Assembly: GCA_938008575.1 (NCBI GenBank) | Contig: CALLKB010000076.1 | Location: 1 to 8,921 of the forward strand | From: an uncultured Cytophagaceae bacterium | GTDB lineage: Bacteria > Bacteroidota > Bacteroidia > Cytophagales > Spirosomataceae | Reading direction: 5' to 3' | DNA length: 8,921 nt | In this document: in pieces, positions 1-5,641 of the stretch | How the letters are laid out: each line of letters starts with the position of its first letter | Position numbering within the stretch: position 1 is the stretch's first letter | Position numbers and translations under genes: made by a program | Notes under the pieces: model-generated | The model's input: only the letters and a program-made list of their open reading frames with translations | Told to the model about the DNA's origin: nothing | Database searches by the model: none

Positions 1-766
1 TCGTGTCCATCGGAAAATCTCCCTTCATCATCCAGTCATAGTAGGAAGGGTCAGATTTTAGTACCTCTAAAATTGGCCGACCGATATGCTTTCCAAAGTT
101 AAACACCGCAACTTGATCTTTGTTATAAACCATGCGATTTGCAAAATCAATCGAGTTCGATGCGCTTAGTTCATGTAATTTGTTGACGTCATTCTGGATT
201 GGGAAATATTCTTTGCCTTCTGCATCCTTCATCGCCGTTGCTGCATAGCGTTTAACTTGTGCATTCAGCACTTCAAGCGTTGCTAAAACGTCAGCTTCAG
301 CACCATGCGCTCCCACTAATTCTTTGTCACAGTAAAAACGATAGGCTGCCGTTAAATTACGCGGCTCCATCATGTGGAAAATACGTTGGGCATCCACCAA
401 TTTTCTATTTTTCATGTCAAAATCAACTTCTGCACGCAAAAACTCTTCCACGAGCATCGGGACATCAAACCGATTTGAATTAAATCCTGCAAGATCACAA
501 CCATCTAAAAAGCCTGCAAGCGACTTGGCTACTTGTTTGAAATTGGGCTCCTCTGCCACATCTGCATCATATATTCCGTGCACCAAAGAGGCCTCTAATG
601 GAATTGGAATGCCTGGATTTACTCGACGCGTCTTGATTTCTACTGAGCCATCAATGTTGGCTTTCGCAATCGATATTTCAACAATGCGATCCTTGTTGAC
701 TTGTATGCCTGTCGTTTCTAAATCGAAAAACGCTAACGGTTTTTTTAATTGTAATTGATGCTCCAT
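1..766 (-). CDS. DEDDh-family 3'-5' exonuclease (DnaQ-like), 3' end cut by window edge
   Basis: Reading the minus strand from the ATG at 766 gives 255 residues with no stop before the window ends, so the C-terminus is missing. The predicted role is metal-dependent 3'-5' removal of nucleotides, in proofreading, repair or RNA trimming; the substrate cannot be told from sequence. All DEDDh catalytic residues are visible: FFDLETTG (Asp15, Glu17), Asp101 in NSNRFDVPML, and the HxAxxD motif HGAEAD (His154, Asp159). After the nuclease fold, residues about 222-252 (FNFGKHIGRP, then a tail with DWMMKGDFP) resemble the short C-terminal domain of ExoX-like exonucleases. Family members of this type are only slightly longer, so perhaps 5-15 residues are lost. 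The start is chosen because residues 8-20 run straight into the catalytic strand. The gene is divergent from the HAD gene, with a -7 element upstream giving a leader of about 20 nt. Confidence 0.9.
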   Translation of the reverse strand, partial: MEHQLQLKKPLAFFDLETTGIQVNKDRIVEISIAKANIDGSVEIKTRRVNPGIPIPLEASLVHGIYDADVAEEPNFKQVAKSLAGFLDGCDLAGFNSNRFDVPMLVEEFLRAEVDFDMKNRKLVDAQRIFHMMEPRNLTAAYRFYCDKELVGAHGAEADVLATLEVLNAQVKRYAATAMKDAEGKEYFPIQNDVNKLHELSASNSIDFANRMVYNKDQVAVFNFGKHIGRPILEVLKSDPSYYDWMMKGDFPMDT

Positions 767-789
767 AGCTTATCAGAAATTAATAGCGA

Positions 790-814
790 CAAAGGTAGCT
801 TATTATTACCTTTG
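790..814. promoter_or_regulatory. Symmetric divergent promoter: two inverted TAnnTTTG -7 elements
   Basis: TACCTTTG lies on the plus strand at 807-814 and its exact reverse complement CAAAGGTA at 790-797, with a 9-bp spacer. Each arm matches the Bacteroidota -7 consensus TAnnTTTG in the direction of the gene it faces: the exonuclease on minus, the HAD gene on plus. The plus-strand box ends only 4 nt before the HAD ATG, so transcription would begin at or next to the start codon. No clear TTG/TTTG -33 element is found at the usual 19-21 bp spacing on either side. An 8-bp inverted repeat could also be an operator. The promoter role is inferred from the consensus. Confidence 0.55.
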
Positions 815-818
815 TTCG

Positions 819-1508
819 ATGAAATTTAGTCCAAAAGCGATTTTTTTTGATTGGGATCATACCCTTTGGGACCATGACCGAAATGCCTCAGAAGTTATCC
901 AGGAATTATTAGCCGAATTAGCGCTTTTGGAATCCATCCCACATAGTCCAAAGGTAGTTTGGCAGGAATTCACCCGAATAAATGATGCTTTGTGGGATGA
1001 CTACCAGCATGGACGTATCGATCAAAAAACCTTGCGTGAAACTCGATTCGAGCTTTTTTTTGAGGCTTTAGGCATTCGAGGAGACGCCAATTTATTTTCA
1101 AATATTTACCTCGAACGAACTCCTCGGAAAAAGCATCTGATTCCAGATGCCTACCAAGTCATAGAAAAACTGGCCGCAAAATACCCGCTTTACGTCTTAA
1201 CGAATGGCTTTGATGATATCCAACATGTGAAAATTGCTGGAGTAGGAATGTCGCATTTTTTTGAGCGAGTCATCACGTCAGAGCTAGCTGGTTGTAAAAA
1301 ACCGGCTGCGGAATTTTTTGAATTTGCTCTGAAGGAGGCGAATTGCTTGCCTGCTGAAGTTGTGATGGTCGGAGATCATCCCATCATCGACATACAGGCT
1401 GCTGAAGCATTAGGGATATCAGCCATTCATTTAAATTTTCGCGCGGAAGATGTTCGAACAAAAAATCAAATCAGCCAATTGGCAGAATTACTCCCTTTAT
1501 TCGAATAA
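819..1508 (+). CDS. yjjG: HAD-superfamily hydrolase, YjjG-like non-canonical pyrimidine nucleotidase
   Basis: This 229-aa protein has all four HAD motifs: I, DWDHTLWD (Asp11 nucleophile, Asp13); II, LTNG (Thr128); III, Lys161 in CKKP; IV, GDHPIIDI (Asp186, Asp191). An alpha-helical C1 cap occupies roughly residues 20-100. Length and motif texture fit the YjjG family, which dephosphorylates pyrimidine 5'-monophosphates including damaged or non-canonical ones, keeping them out of DNA. A related HAD phosphatase specificity (e.g. phosphoglycolate) cannot be excluded. The ATG at 819 is chosen because motif I begins within 11 residues. There is no ribosome-binding site, and the predicted -7 box sits 4 nt upstream, so the mRNA may be leaderless. 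The last 12 bp overlap the convergent nuclease gene in a perfect palindrome, and the protein ends in Leu-Phe-Glu. Confidence 0.85.
   Translation: MKFSPKAIFFDWDHTLWDHDRNASEVIQELLAELALLESIPHSPKVVWQEFTRINDALWDDYQHGRIDQKTLRETRFELFFEALGIRGDANLFSNIYLERTPRKKHLIPDAYQVIEKLAAKYPLYVLTNGFDDIQHVKIAGVGMSHFFERVITSELAGCKKPAAEFFEFALKEANCLPAEVVMVGDHPIIDIQAAEALGISAIHLNFRAEDVRTKNQISQLAELLPLFE
1497..1508. repeat. 12-bp perfect palindrome holding both convergent stop codons
   Basis: TTATTCGAATAA is its own reverse complement. On the plus strand it reads Leu-Phe-Glu-stop, the end of the HAD protein. On the minus strand the same bases, in the equivalent frame, read Leu-Phe-Glu-stop, the end of the PD-(D/E)XK nuclease. 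The two genes therefore share 12 bp and a C-terminal tripeptide, with no room between them for a conventional terminator. Confidence 0.95.
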
Positions 1509-2120
1509 GGATAATTGGTTGTCATTCGATTTGCGATCAAAAATCTTTTTGTCACGAATGAATTTCTTATTTTCCTCCAAGAATGCTTGAAATTGTTCGA
1601 TTTGGGTATATAATGGACTGAAGTCGTATTGATTTAAATAATACGTTTCCTTGTAAACCGCTTTGAAATCGGTAATCACATAGTCTAATTGCTCAATACC
1701 CAGTTTTTGTAAACCCAATAAGTATAGGTTCTGGTGATTTTTAGCGAATCGACCTGGCTCATAAAACGAAGTACTCTTTAAATCAAAGGCTACATGTTCA
1801 CCCACGCCATCTACATAGCCATAAATCAACGCATTTTTGTAGCGTGATTCTACATAGTATTGCGTCTTATATTTTTCCGGAATCAATTGACGAGCTTGGT
1901 CAATGATGCCTTCCGCAAACAATTCTTCATCTTCTCCCAAAATTACCGCACGCTCAAAATCCATCCCTTTTTGTTGGGCAGTGGTCGTCGGCTTTTTAAC
2001 CCGATTAATCCGTTCGATCATCTCAATTTCATCCACAATAATTTTGCCTGCTGAATCGCGTGATTGATGCAGGAATAAGGAAAATGAATTAAGCAGGGTA
2101 GGGTATAAACGGTATTGCAT
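1497..2120 (-). CDS. RecB-like PD-(D/E)XK nuclease with C-terminal sliding-clamp-binding motif
   Basis: This 207-aa protein has the hallmarks of RecB/Cas4/AddB-type nuclease domains: Glu56 in GMDFERAV, Asp104 in GYVDG, the core Asp113-x-Lys115 in FDLKST, and a following helix with HQNLYLLGL (Gln130, Tyr133) matching the RecB-family QxxxY-like motif. The N-terminal YPTLLNSF also resembles the start of this domain class. It probably cuts DNA with Mg2+; the exact substrate is unknown. The protein ends in NQLSLFE, and residues 202-206 (QLSLF) match the consensus QL(S/D)LF that docks proteins onto the bacterial beta clamp (DnaN). It is the last gene of the operon that includes exonuclease III, starting 10 nt after the ferredoxin stop. 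No iron-sulfur cysteine cluster, as found in AddB or Cas4, is present. I do not recognise a named gene. Confidence 0.75.
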   Translation of the reverse strand: MQYRLYPTLLNSFSLFLHQSRDSAGKIIVDEIEMIERINRVKKPTTTAQQKGMDFERAVILGEDEELFAEGIIDQARQLIPEKYKTQYYVESRYKNALIYGYVDGVGEHVAFDLKSTSFYEPGRFAKNHQNLYLLGLQKLGIEQLDYVITDFKAVYKETYYLNQYDFSPLYTQIEQFQAFLEENKKFIRDKKIFDRKSNDNQLSLFE

Positions 2121-2130
2121 GCGTTTGGAA

Positions 2131-2433
2131 TTATCCGATTTGTAGTCGGCTTACAACTTCGCCTTCGATTAAATGTTTTTGAGTTATTTCTTTGACATCA
2201 TCCAGTTGGACATTACCATAAAAGACCCCTTCTGGGTAAACGACCATGGCTGGCCCTTTGCCGCAAAAATCCAAACAACCCGCACGTTGGATACGAATTT
2301 TTTCAGGGCTTCCTGCTTCTGCGTAGGCTGCTTTAAAGGCCTCGACTAATTCCATGCCATGGCCTGAACCGCAACATTTTTTAGGAGCATCTTTGTCGTT
2401 TGTACAAATGAATACGTGTTTTTCGAAATGCAT
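2131..2433 (-). CDS. Thioredoxin-like [2Fe-2S] ferredoxin
   Basis: A 100-aa protein of the thioredoxin-fold [2Fe-2S] ferredoxin family (Aquifex/Azotobacter FeS-protein type, related to NuoE C-terminal domains). Cluster ligands are visible at the expected spacing: Cys10 in FICTN, Cys20 or Cys21 in KKCCGS, Cys53 and Cys57 in GCLDFCGKGP, followed by the family signature MVVYPEG and a Tyr72 region. It would carry single electrons in the cytoplasm; its partner is unknown. The start codon follows the exonuclease III stop by one base (TAA-T-ATG), which implies translational coupling. Why a ferredoxin sits between two nuclease genes is unclear. Neither flanking nuclease shows a cluster-binding motif, so co-transcription may be incidental. 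Confidence 0.9.
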   Translation of the reverse strand: MHFEKHVFICTNDKDAPKKCCGSGHGMELVEAFKAAYAEAGSPEKIRIQRAGCLDFCGKGPAMVVYPEGVFYGNVQLDDVKEITQKHLIEGEVVSRLQIG

Positions 2434-2434
2434 A

Positions 2435-3208
2435 TTAAGCAGGATTTAGTTCAAGAACGATAGGGCAATGGTCTGAATGCATCGCATCAGGTAAAATATA
2501 AGCATTTGCAACGCGAGGTTTTAACGCTTCGCTCGCCATGTGGTAATCGATACGCCAACCGAGGTTTTTCCCACGAGCTCCGGCACGATAACTCCACCAA
2601 GAATAGGCATGCGCTTGATCGGGATTAATATGTCGGAACGTATCAACGAACCCACTTTGTACAAAAGACTCCATCCATTCGCGCTCCTCTGGCAAGAAAC
2701 CCGAGCTGTTCGCATTGCCTTTTGGATTATGAATATCGATTGCTCGATGGCAAATGTTGTAATCACCGGAAATAATTAAATGGGGTATTTCTTGACGCAA
2801 TGCCTGAATATACGCATGGAAATCACTTAACCACTCCATTTTGAATGCTTGTCGTTCATCGCCACTCGACCCCGAGGGCATGTACACACTCATGACCGAG
2901 AAGTTATCAAAATCCAAACGAATCACACGCCCTTCAAAGTCATATTTTTCGATGCCACAGCCGATTTCAATATGCTCAGGTTTTAATTTGCTGAAAATGG
3001 CAACGCCAGAATAGCCTTTTTTCTGTGCGGAGTGCCAGTGGACCGTATACCCCAATTGCTCGATTTCATTCGTATCCACTTGTTCGAAATCCGCTTTTAA
3101 TTCTTGAATGCAAATAATATCAGCTTGCTGTTCGGCAAGCCACTGTGTAAAACCTTTTTGAATAGCAGCGCGAATTCCGTTGACATTATAACTGATGATT
3201 TTGATCAT
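2435..3208 (-). CDS. xth: Exodeoxyribonuclease III (AP endonuclease, ExoIII/Xth family)
   Basis: This 257-aa protein, close to the usual 250-270, belongs to the exonuclease-endonuclease-phosphatase fold. It cleaves DNA 5' to abasic sites and trims blocked or intact 3' ends in base excision repair. Visible active-site motifs are SYNVNGIR (Asn8, Asn10), IQELK (metal-binding Glu36), YSGVAIFSK, GDYN (Asp149, Asn151), WRIDY (Asp221) and the terminal SDHCPI (Asp246, His247). The WWSYR and GARGKNLGWRID region is typical of the bacterial ExoA/ExoIII branch. The protein starts at the first strand of the fold (MIKIISYN), 3 nt after the stop of the 119-aa gene, and its own stop is 1 nt before the ferredoxin start. 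It is thus embedded in a tightly coupled operon. Confidence 0.95.
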   Translation of the reverse strand: MIKIISYNVNGIRAAIQKGFTQWLAEQQADIICIQELKADFEQVDTNEIEQLGYTVHWHSAQKKGYSGVAIFSKLKPEHIEIGCGIEKYDFEGRVIRLDFDNFSVMSVYMPSGSSGDERQAFKMEWLSDFHAYIQALRQEIPHLIISGDYNICHRAIDIHNPKGNANSSGFLPEEREWMESFVQSGFVDTFRHINPDQAHAYSWWSYRAGARGKNLGWRIDYHMASEALKPRVANAYILPDAMHSDHCPIVLELNPA

Positions 3209-3211
3209 GGC

Positions 3212-3571
3212 TTAAAATACTTCTGTTTCGAAATAATGGATGATATGTGCTTTTAAGAGAATGTCTTGTTCTTTCAAGTTAAGCGAAGGAACGGGCGTTA
3301 CTAAATTCCAATGTGGCCATCCCGCCTCATCGAGTCCTTCCAGTTCATAAAAGCCACTAAAGCTTAACACTTTACACGTGGCAATGTGCATCAAGTCTTG
3401 TTTTTCTTCTTTGGTAAAAACGCGATGACCAATCCCCAATTCTTGAACACCTATTAAGAAGAGTATCGACTCTAAATCACTCGGGCGTTTGTTGAATTGT
3501 TTTTCGAAAAAATCTAGAACATTTTCCCAGGCGGCTTGAACCAAGCCCGGTTCGAATTCGATCATATCCAT
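3212..3571 (-). CDS. Conserved hypothetical protein, about 119 aa, function unknown
   Basis: I do not recognise a characterised family. The protein is soluble-looking, acidic, without signal peptide or membrane segment, and mostly helical in its first 70 residues (AAWENVLDFFEKQF, LESILFLIGVQELG, EEKQDLMHIATCKVL). A conserved-looking GWPHWNLVTPVPSL segment at about 83-97 follows. The style recalls a small protein recurrent in Bacteroidota genomes, but that is memory, not a search. The stop of the upstream gene and this ATG overlap as TAATG, so translation is probably coupled. The second Met (residue 3) is an alternative start. Its place directly before exonuclease III, 3 nt away, suggests co-expression, but no function can be assigned from that. 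His48, His67, Cys71 and His87 are possible metal ligands, speculatively. Confidence 0.75.
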   Translation of the reverse strand: MDMIEFEPGLVQAAWENVLDFFEKQFNKRPSDLESILFLIGVQELGIGHRVFTKEEKQDLMHIATCKVLSFSGFYELEGLDEAGWPHWNLVTPVPSLNLKEQDILLKAHIIHYFETEVF

Positions 3572-4185
3572 TAAGGATGTAGGTTTACTTTGAATTTTGC
3601 CGCACCCAATATGGCCTGCTGACCTGCTGGATTATTGCCGATAATTACTAAATCCCCCATAATCACATCCGATGTATATGAGGTTATATTTACTCGGCCA
3701 ACACCATTAGAAATGCCATTTGCATTGGGTTGCGTGGCCTCATAAAAGTTATTCTTATTTTGAAAATCCCGTAGATTTTTAATTAAATTTCCGATGTTCG
3801 TTGATTCTTGATCACCTGGAATAAAATAGGTGCCTACCCCTTTGAAATTCGTAATCTTCGTGTAAACAGTCGCCGAGTCATTTGTACTCGTTGCTGTAAT
3901 TTCCAGCGTAGCTAATTCATTTTCTTTGGTAATATTGGCCGTTATTTTTTGTGTATTGATTTGAAATGCGGGTTGCTTGTCAAACTCGATAGAACCGGAG
4001 AAATAGCCAGATTGCTGAATAGATTCGCTAAATGAGTGCTCTACATTTATTAAAACGACAAAAACAAAGAGTCCTATGTACAATATGCTGATAGGATTAC
4101 GGAACAACGAAATCATTCCTCTGCTGAGAGGATTTGATAAAACATAGCGCCAAAACCGAAACCTGTCAGTTGTAGACTTGTTCAT
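3571..4185 (-). CDS. Membrane-anchored DUF6252-like protein of unknown function
   Basis: From the ATG at 4185 this is 204 aa. The frame is open to an ATG at 4260, but that start would place the -7 element at 4222-4229 inside the gene and add an unconvincing extension, so 4185, preceded by an A-rich run, is preferred. Residues 1-30 are Arg-rich (R8, R10, R13, R22, R29), followed by one hydrophobic segment at about 33-48 (ISILYIGLFVFVVLI). This predicts a cytoplasmic N-terminus and an exported C-terminal domain. That domain is a Ser/Thr/Asn-rich beta-type region with ITANITK, ATLEITA, GVGTYFIPG and RVNITSY, resembling the lipoprotein family DUF6252 of Bacteroidota. Unlike lipoproteins it has no lipobox, and no cysteine at all. 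Met24 (4116) would give a shorter, signal-peptide-like start. It is first in the operon; its stop overlaps the next ATG. Confidence 0.65.
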   Translation of the reverse strand: MNKSTTDRFRFWRYVLSNPLSRGMISLFRNPISILYIGLFVFVVLINVEHSFSESIQQSGYFSGSIEFDKQPAFQINTQKITANITKENELATLEITATSTNDSATVYTKITNFKGVGTYFIPGDQESTNIGNLIKNLRDFQNKNNFYEATQPNANGISNGVGRVNITSYTSDVIMGDLVIIGNNPAGQQAILGAAKFKVNLHP

Positions 4186-4221
4186 TTTTTTCGTATTGGG
4201 TTGTTGATTTCGTTGAAAATT

Positions 4222-4229
4222 CAAATGTA
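4222..4229 (-). promoter_or_regulatory. Predicted -7 promoter element for the five-gene minus-strand operon
   Basis: On the minus strand this reads TACATTTG, an exact match to the Bacteroidota -7 consensus TAnnTTTG. It predicts transcription from about 4217-4218 and a leader of about 32 nt before the ATG at 4185. TTG-containing candidates for the -33 element exist upstream (4243-4245, 4258-4260) but at non-ideal spacing. Prediction only. Confidence 0.45.
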
Positions 4230-4326
4230 AAATTAACACAAACAATCCATTCCTACACAACTTCTAGTCAAATCAATTATTTAAAGGTAAATATATGGGA
4301 CATGCATTTTTCCAAACGGAGTTTTG

Positions 4327-4334
4327 TAAATTTG
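4327..4334 (+). promoter_or_regulatory. Predicted -7 promoter element for ispH
   Basis: TAAATTTG matches TAnnTTTG in the plus orientation, 58 nt before the ispH ATG. Transcription would begin near 4338-4340, giving a leader of about 53 nt that opens with the inverted repeat at 4337-4366. No clear -33 TTG/TTTG lies 19-21 bp upstream. Confidence 0.45.
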
Positions 4335-4336
4335 AA

Positions 4337-4366
4337 AACACTTACGCCTAATCTGGGTTAAGTGTT
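4337..4366 (+). other. Stem-loop in the predicted 5' leader of ispH
   Basis: AACACTTA at 4337-4344 and its exact reverse complement TAAGTGTT at 4359-4366 form an 8-bp stem around a 14-nt loop. About three more pairs are possible inside, around GCC and GGT. It is followed by the T-rich stretch CGATTTTTATTGTTTT. It lies at the predicted 5' end of the ispH transcript, where it could stabilise the mRNA, attenuate it or serve as an operator. It matches no riboswitch family I know. Confidence 0.4.
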
Positions 4367-4392
4367 CGATTTTTATTGTTTTAAATCACAAG

Positions 4393-5631
4393 ATGAAGTC
4401 TTTCTCTATTCCAAGTTTATTTAGTAGTTCTTTGATTGGATCCATCAAAGAAAAAAGACGCGTAAACGATAAATTAAAGAAGGATTATCGTCCATCGCAT
4501 TTCAACTTTGGACCCGTTGAAATCTATTTGTCTAGGCATTTTGGCTTTTGCTATGGAGTAGAGAACGCAGTGGAAACAGCCTATAAAATTATTGATGAGA
4601 ATCCTGGGAAGAAAATCTATCTGCTTTCTGAAATGATCCATAATCCAGCAGTTAATGCTGATTTATTGGACCGTGGCGTTTCGTTTATTCAAGATACGAA
4701 AGGGAACCAAATTATTCCTTGGGATGCGCTGAAAGCCAACGACATCGTTATTGTTCCAGCATTTGGAACCACCTTAGAAATTCAAGCCAAATTAGCTTCG
4801 ATTGGAATAGATACCTATGCCTATGACACCACCTGCCCTTTTGTGGAGAAGGTTTGGAATCGCGCCAGCGCCATAGGTCAAAAATCTTATTCCGTCATTG
4901 TTCATGGTAAACCAAGTCACGAGGAGACAAAGGCAACTTTTTCGCATTCTCAGTCGGTTACGCCTACTTTGGTCATTAAAGATCTCCAACAAGCGCAACA
5001 GTTGGCACATTACATTCGCAAAGAAAAATCTGCGGAGGATTTTTTCGATGAATTTGAAGGACAATTTTCTAAAGGATTTAATCCGGAAACGGATTTGGAG
5101 CGAATCGGCGTTGTGAATCAAACGACAATGTTAGCGACGGATACACAAGAAATTACGGATTACCTACGGGAGGAAATTGTCGCTTTTTATCAGTTAAGTC
5201 CCGATCAAGTAACAGAACATTTCGCAGATACGCGTGATACGCTGTGTTATGCAACGAATGATAATCAAAGCGCCACTTATGGATTATTGAAGGCGGACGC
5301 TGATTTTGCCATCGTGGCAGGAGGGTATAATTCATCTAACACGGCCCATTTAGTGGATCTTTGTGCTGAGAAATTGCCAACCTATTTTATTAAATCTGCG
5401 GACAAATTAATTGGCCCAACGGAGATTTGGCACTATAATAATCGTCGAAAAGAAGAAATTCAAAGCCTTGACTTCATTCCTGCTCAAAGACCTGTTAAAA
5501 TTCTTTTGACTTGTGGAGCCTCTTGTCCTGATGCGGTGATGGAAGAAATTTTACGCAAACTGGTTTCTTTTTTCCCAGGTGCATCAGATACCGATGAGGT
5601 AATTCAAGCTTGGTTAGCTGAAACAGTTTAG
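4393..5631 (+). CDS. ispH: 4-hydroxy-3-methylbut-2-enyl diphosphate reductase (long, plant/cyanobacterial type)
   Basis: IspH is the last enzyme of the MEP pathway, reducing HMBPP to IPP and DMAPP with an oxygen-sensitive [4Fe-4S] cluster. The three cluster cysteines are Cys53 (GFCYGVE), Cys148 (DTTCPF) and Cys285 (RDTLCYATNDNQ). Substrate-site motifs are His83 (MIHNP), His176-Glu177 (GKPSHEET), Thr244-245 (NQTTM) and GGYNSSNT. At 412 aa it is much longer than the roughly 310-320 of E. coli IspH. The SHEET and NDNQ signatures and an insertion at about 205-235 match the long branch found in plants, cyanobacteria and many Bacteroidota. About 40 residues precede the first core strand (VEIYLSR) and are Ser/Lys-rich; a later start is possible, but no internal ATG precedes the core. 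TCGASCP near the end replaces the TAGASxP of short enzymes. The gene converges on the FN3K-like gene with a 4-bp overlap. Confidence 0.95.
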   Translation: MKSFSIPSLFSSSLIGSIKEKRRVNDKLKKDYRPSHFNFGPVEIYLSRHFGFCYGVENAVETAYKIIDENPGKKIYLLSEMIHNPAVNADLLDRGVSFIQDTKGNQIIPWDALKANDIVIVPAFGTTLEIQAKLASIGIDTYAYDTTCPFVEKVWNRASAIGQKSYSVIVHGKPSHEETKATFSHSQSVTPTLVIKDLQQAQQLAHYIRKEKSAEDFFDEFEGQFSKGFNPETDLERIGVVNQTTMLATDTQEITDYLREEIVAFYQLSPDQVTEHFADTRDTLCYATNDNQSATYGLLKADADFAIVAGGYNSSNTAHLVDLCAEKLPTYFIKSADKLIGPTEIWHYNNRRKEEIQSLDFIPAQRPVKILLTCGASCPDAVMEEILRKLVSFFPGASDTDEVIQAWLAETV

Positions 5632-5641
5632 TAACTAGTTA
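5628..5641. repeat. Convergent ispH/FN3K junction: stop overlap plus 10-bp palindrome
   Basis: The ispH TAG (5629-5631) and the FN3K TAA (minus, 5630-5628) overlap. Immediately after lies the perfect palindrome TAACTAGTTA (5632-5641), and around both a longer inverted repeat, GTTAGC at 5613-5618 with GCTAAC at 5649-5654. The arms are short, the 30-nt loop is long and no T-run follows, so a bidirectional terminator is only a weak possibility. Confidence 0.4.

Noticed and set aside
372..758. Plus-strand open frame of 128 codons within the exonuclease region
   Set aside because: It lies antisense to a minus-strand frame with all DEDDh catalytic residues in order, and its translation has no recognisable domain.
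745..766. The exonuclease N-terminal QLQLK as a clamp-binding motif
   Set aside because: The essential aromatic or Leu-Phe ending is absent, and the segment leads directly into the first beta strand of the fold.
840..1061. Two runs of eight T in the HAD gene (841-848 and 1054-1061) as phase-variation or slippage sites
   Set aside because: Both simply encode Phe-Phe with TTT codons, the first inside catalytic motif I, in an AT-rich genome. The frame is intact, and a housekeeping phosphatase is an unlikely phase-variable gene.
1479..1508. The C-terminus of the HAD protein (LLPLFE) as a second clamp-binding motif
   Set aside because: It lacks the Gln at the first position of the pentapeptide. 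Its LF is explained by the palindromic overlap with the nuclease gene.
4186..4260. 25-residue N-terminal extension of the DUF6252-like protein
   Set aside because: It would contain the TACATTTG promoter match and adds no signal-peptide or domain features. The ATG at 4185 is better placed.
4295..4351. Short plus-strand reading frame of 18 codons upstream of ispH, as a leader peptide
   Set aside because: It begins upstream of the predicted ispH promoter box, has no start context, and its composition looks random. Nothing supports translation.
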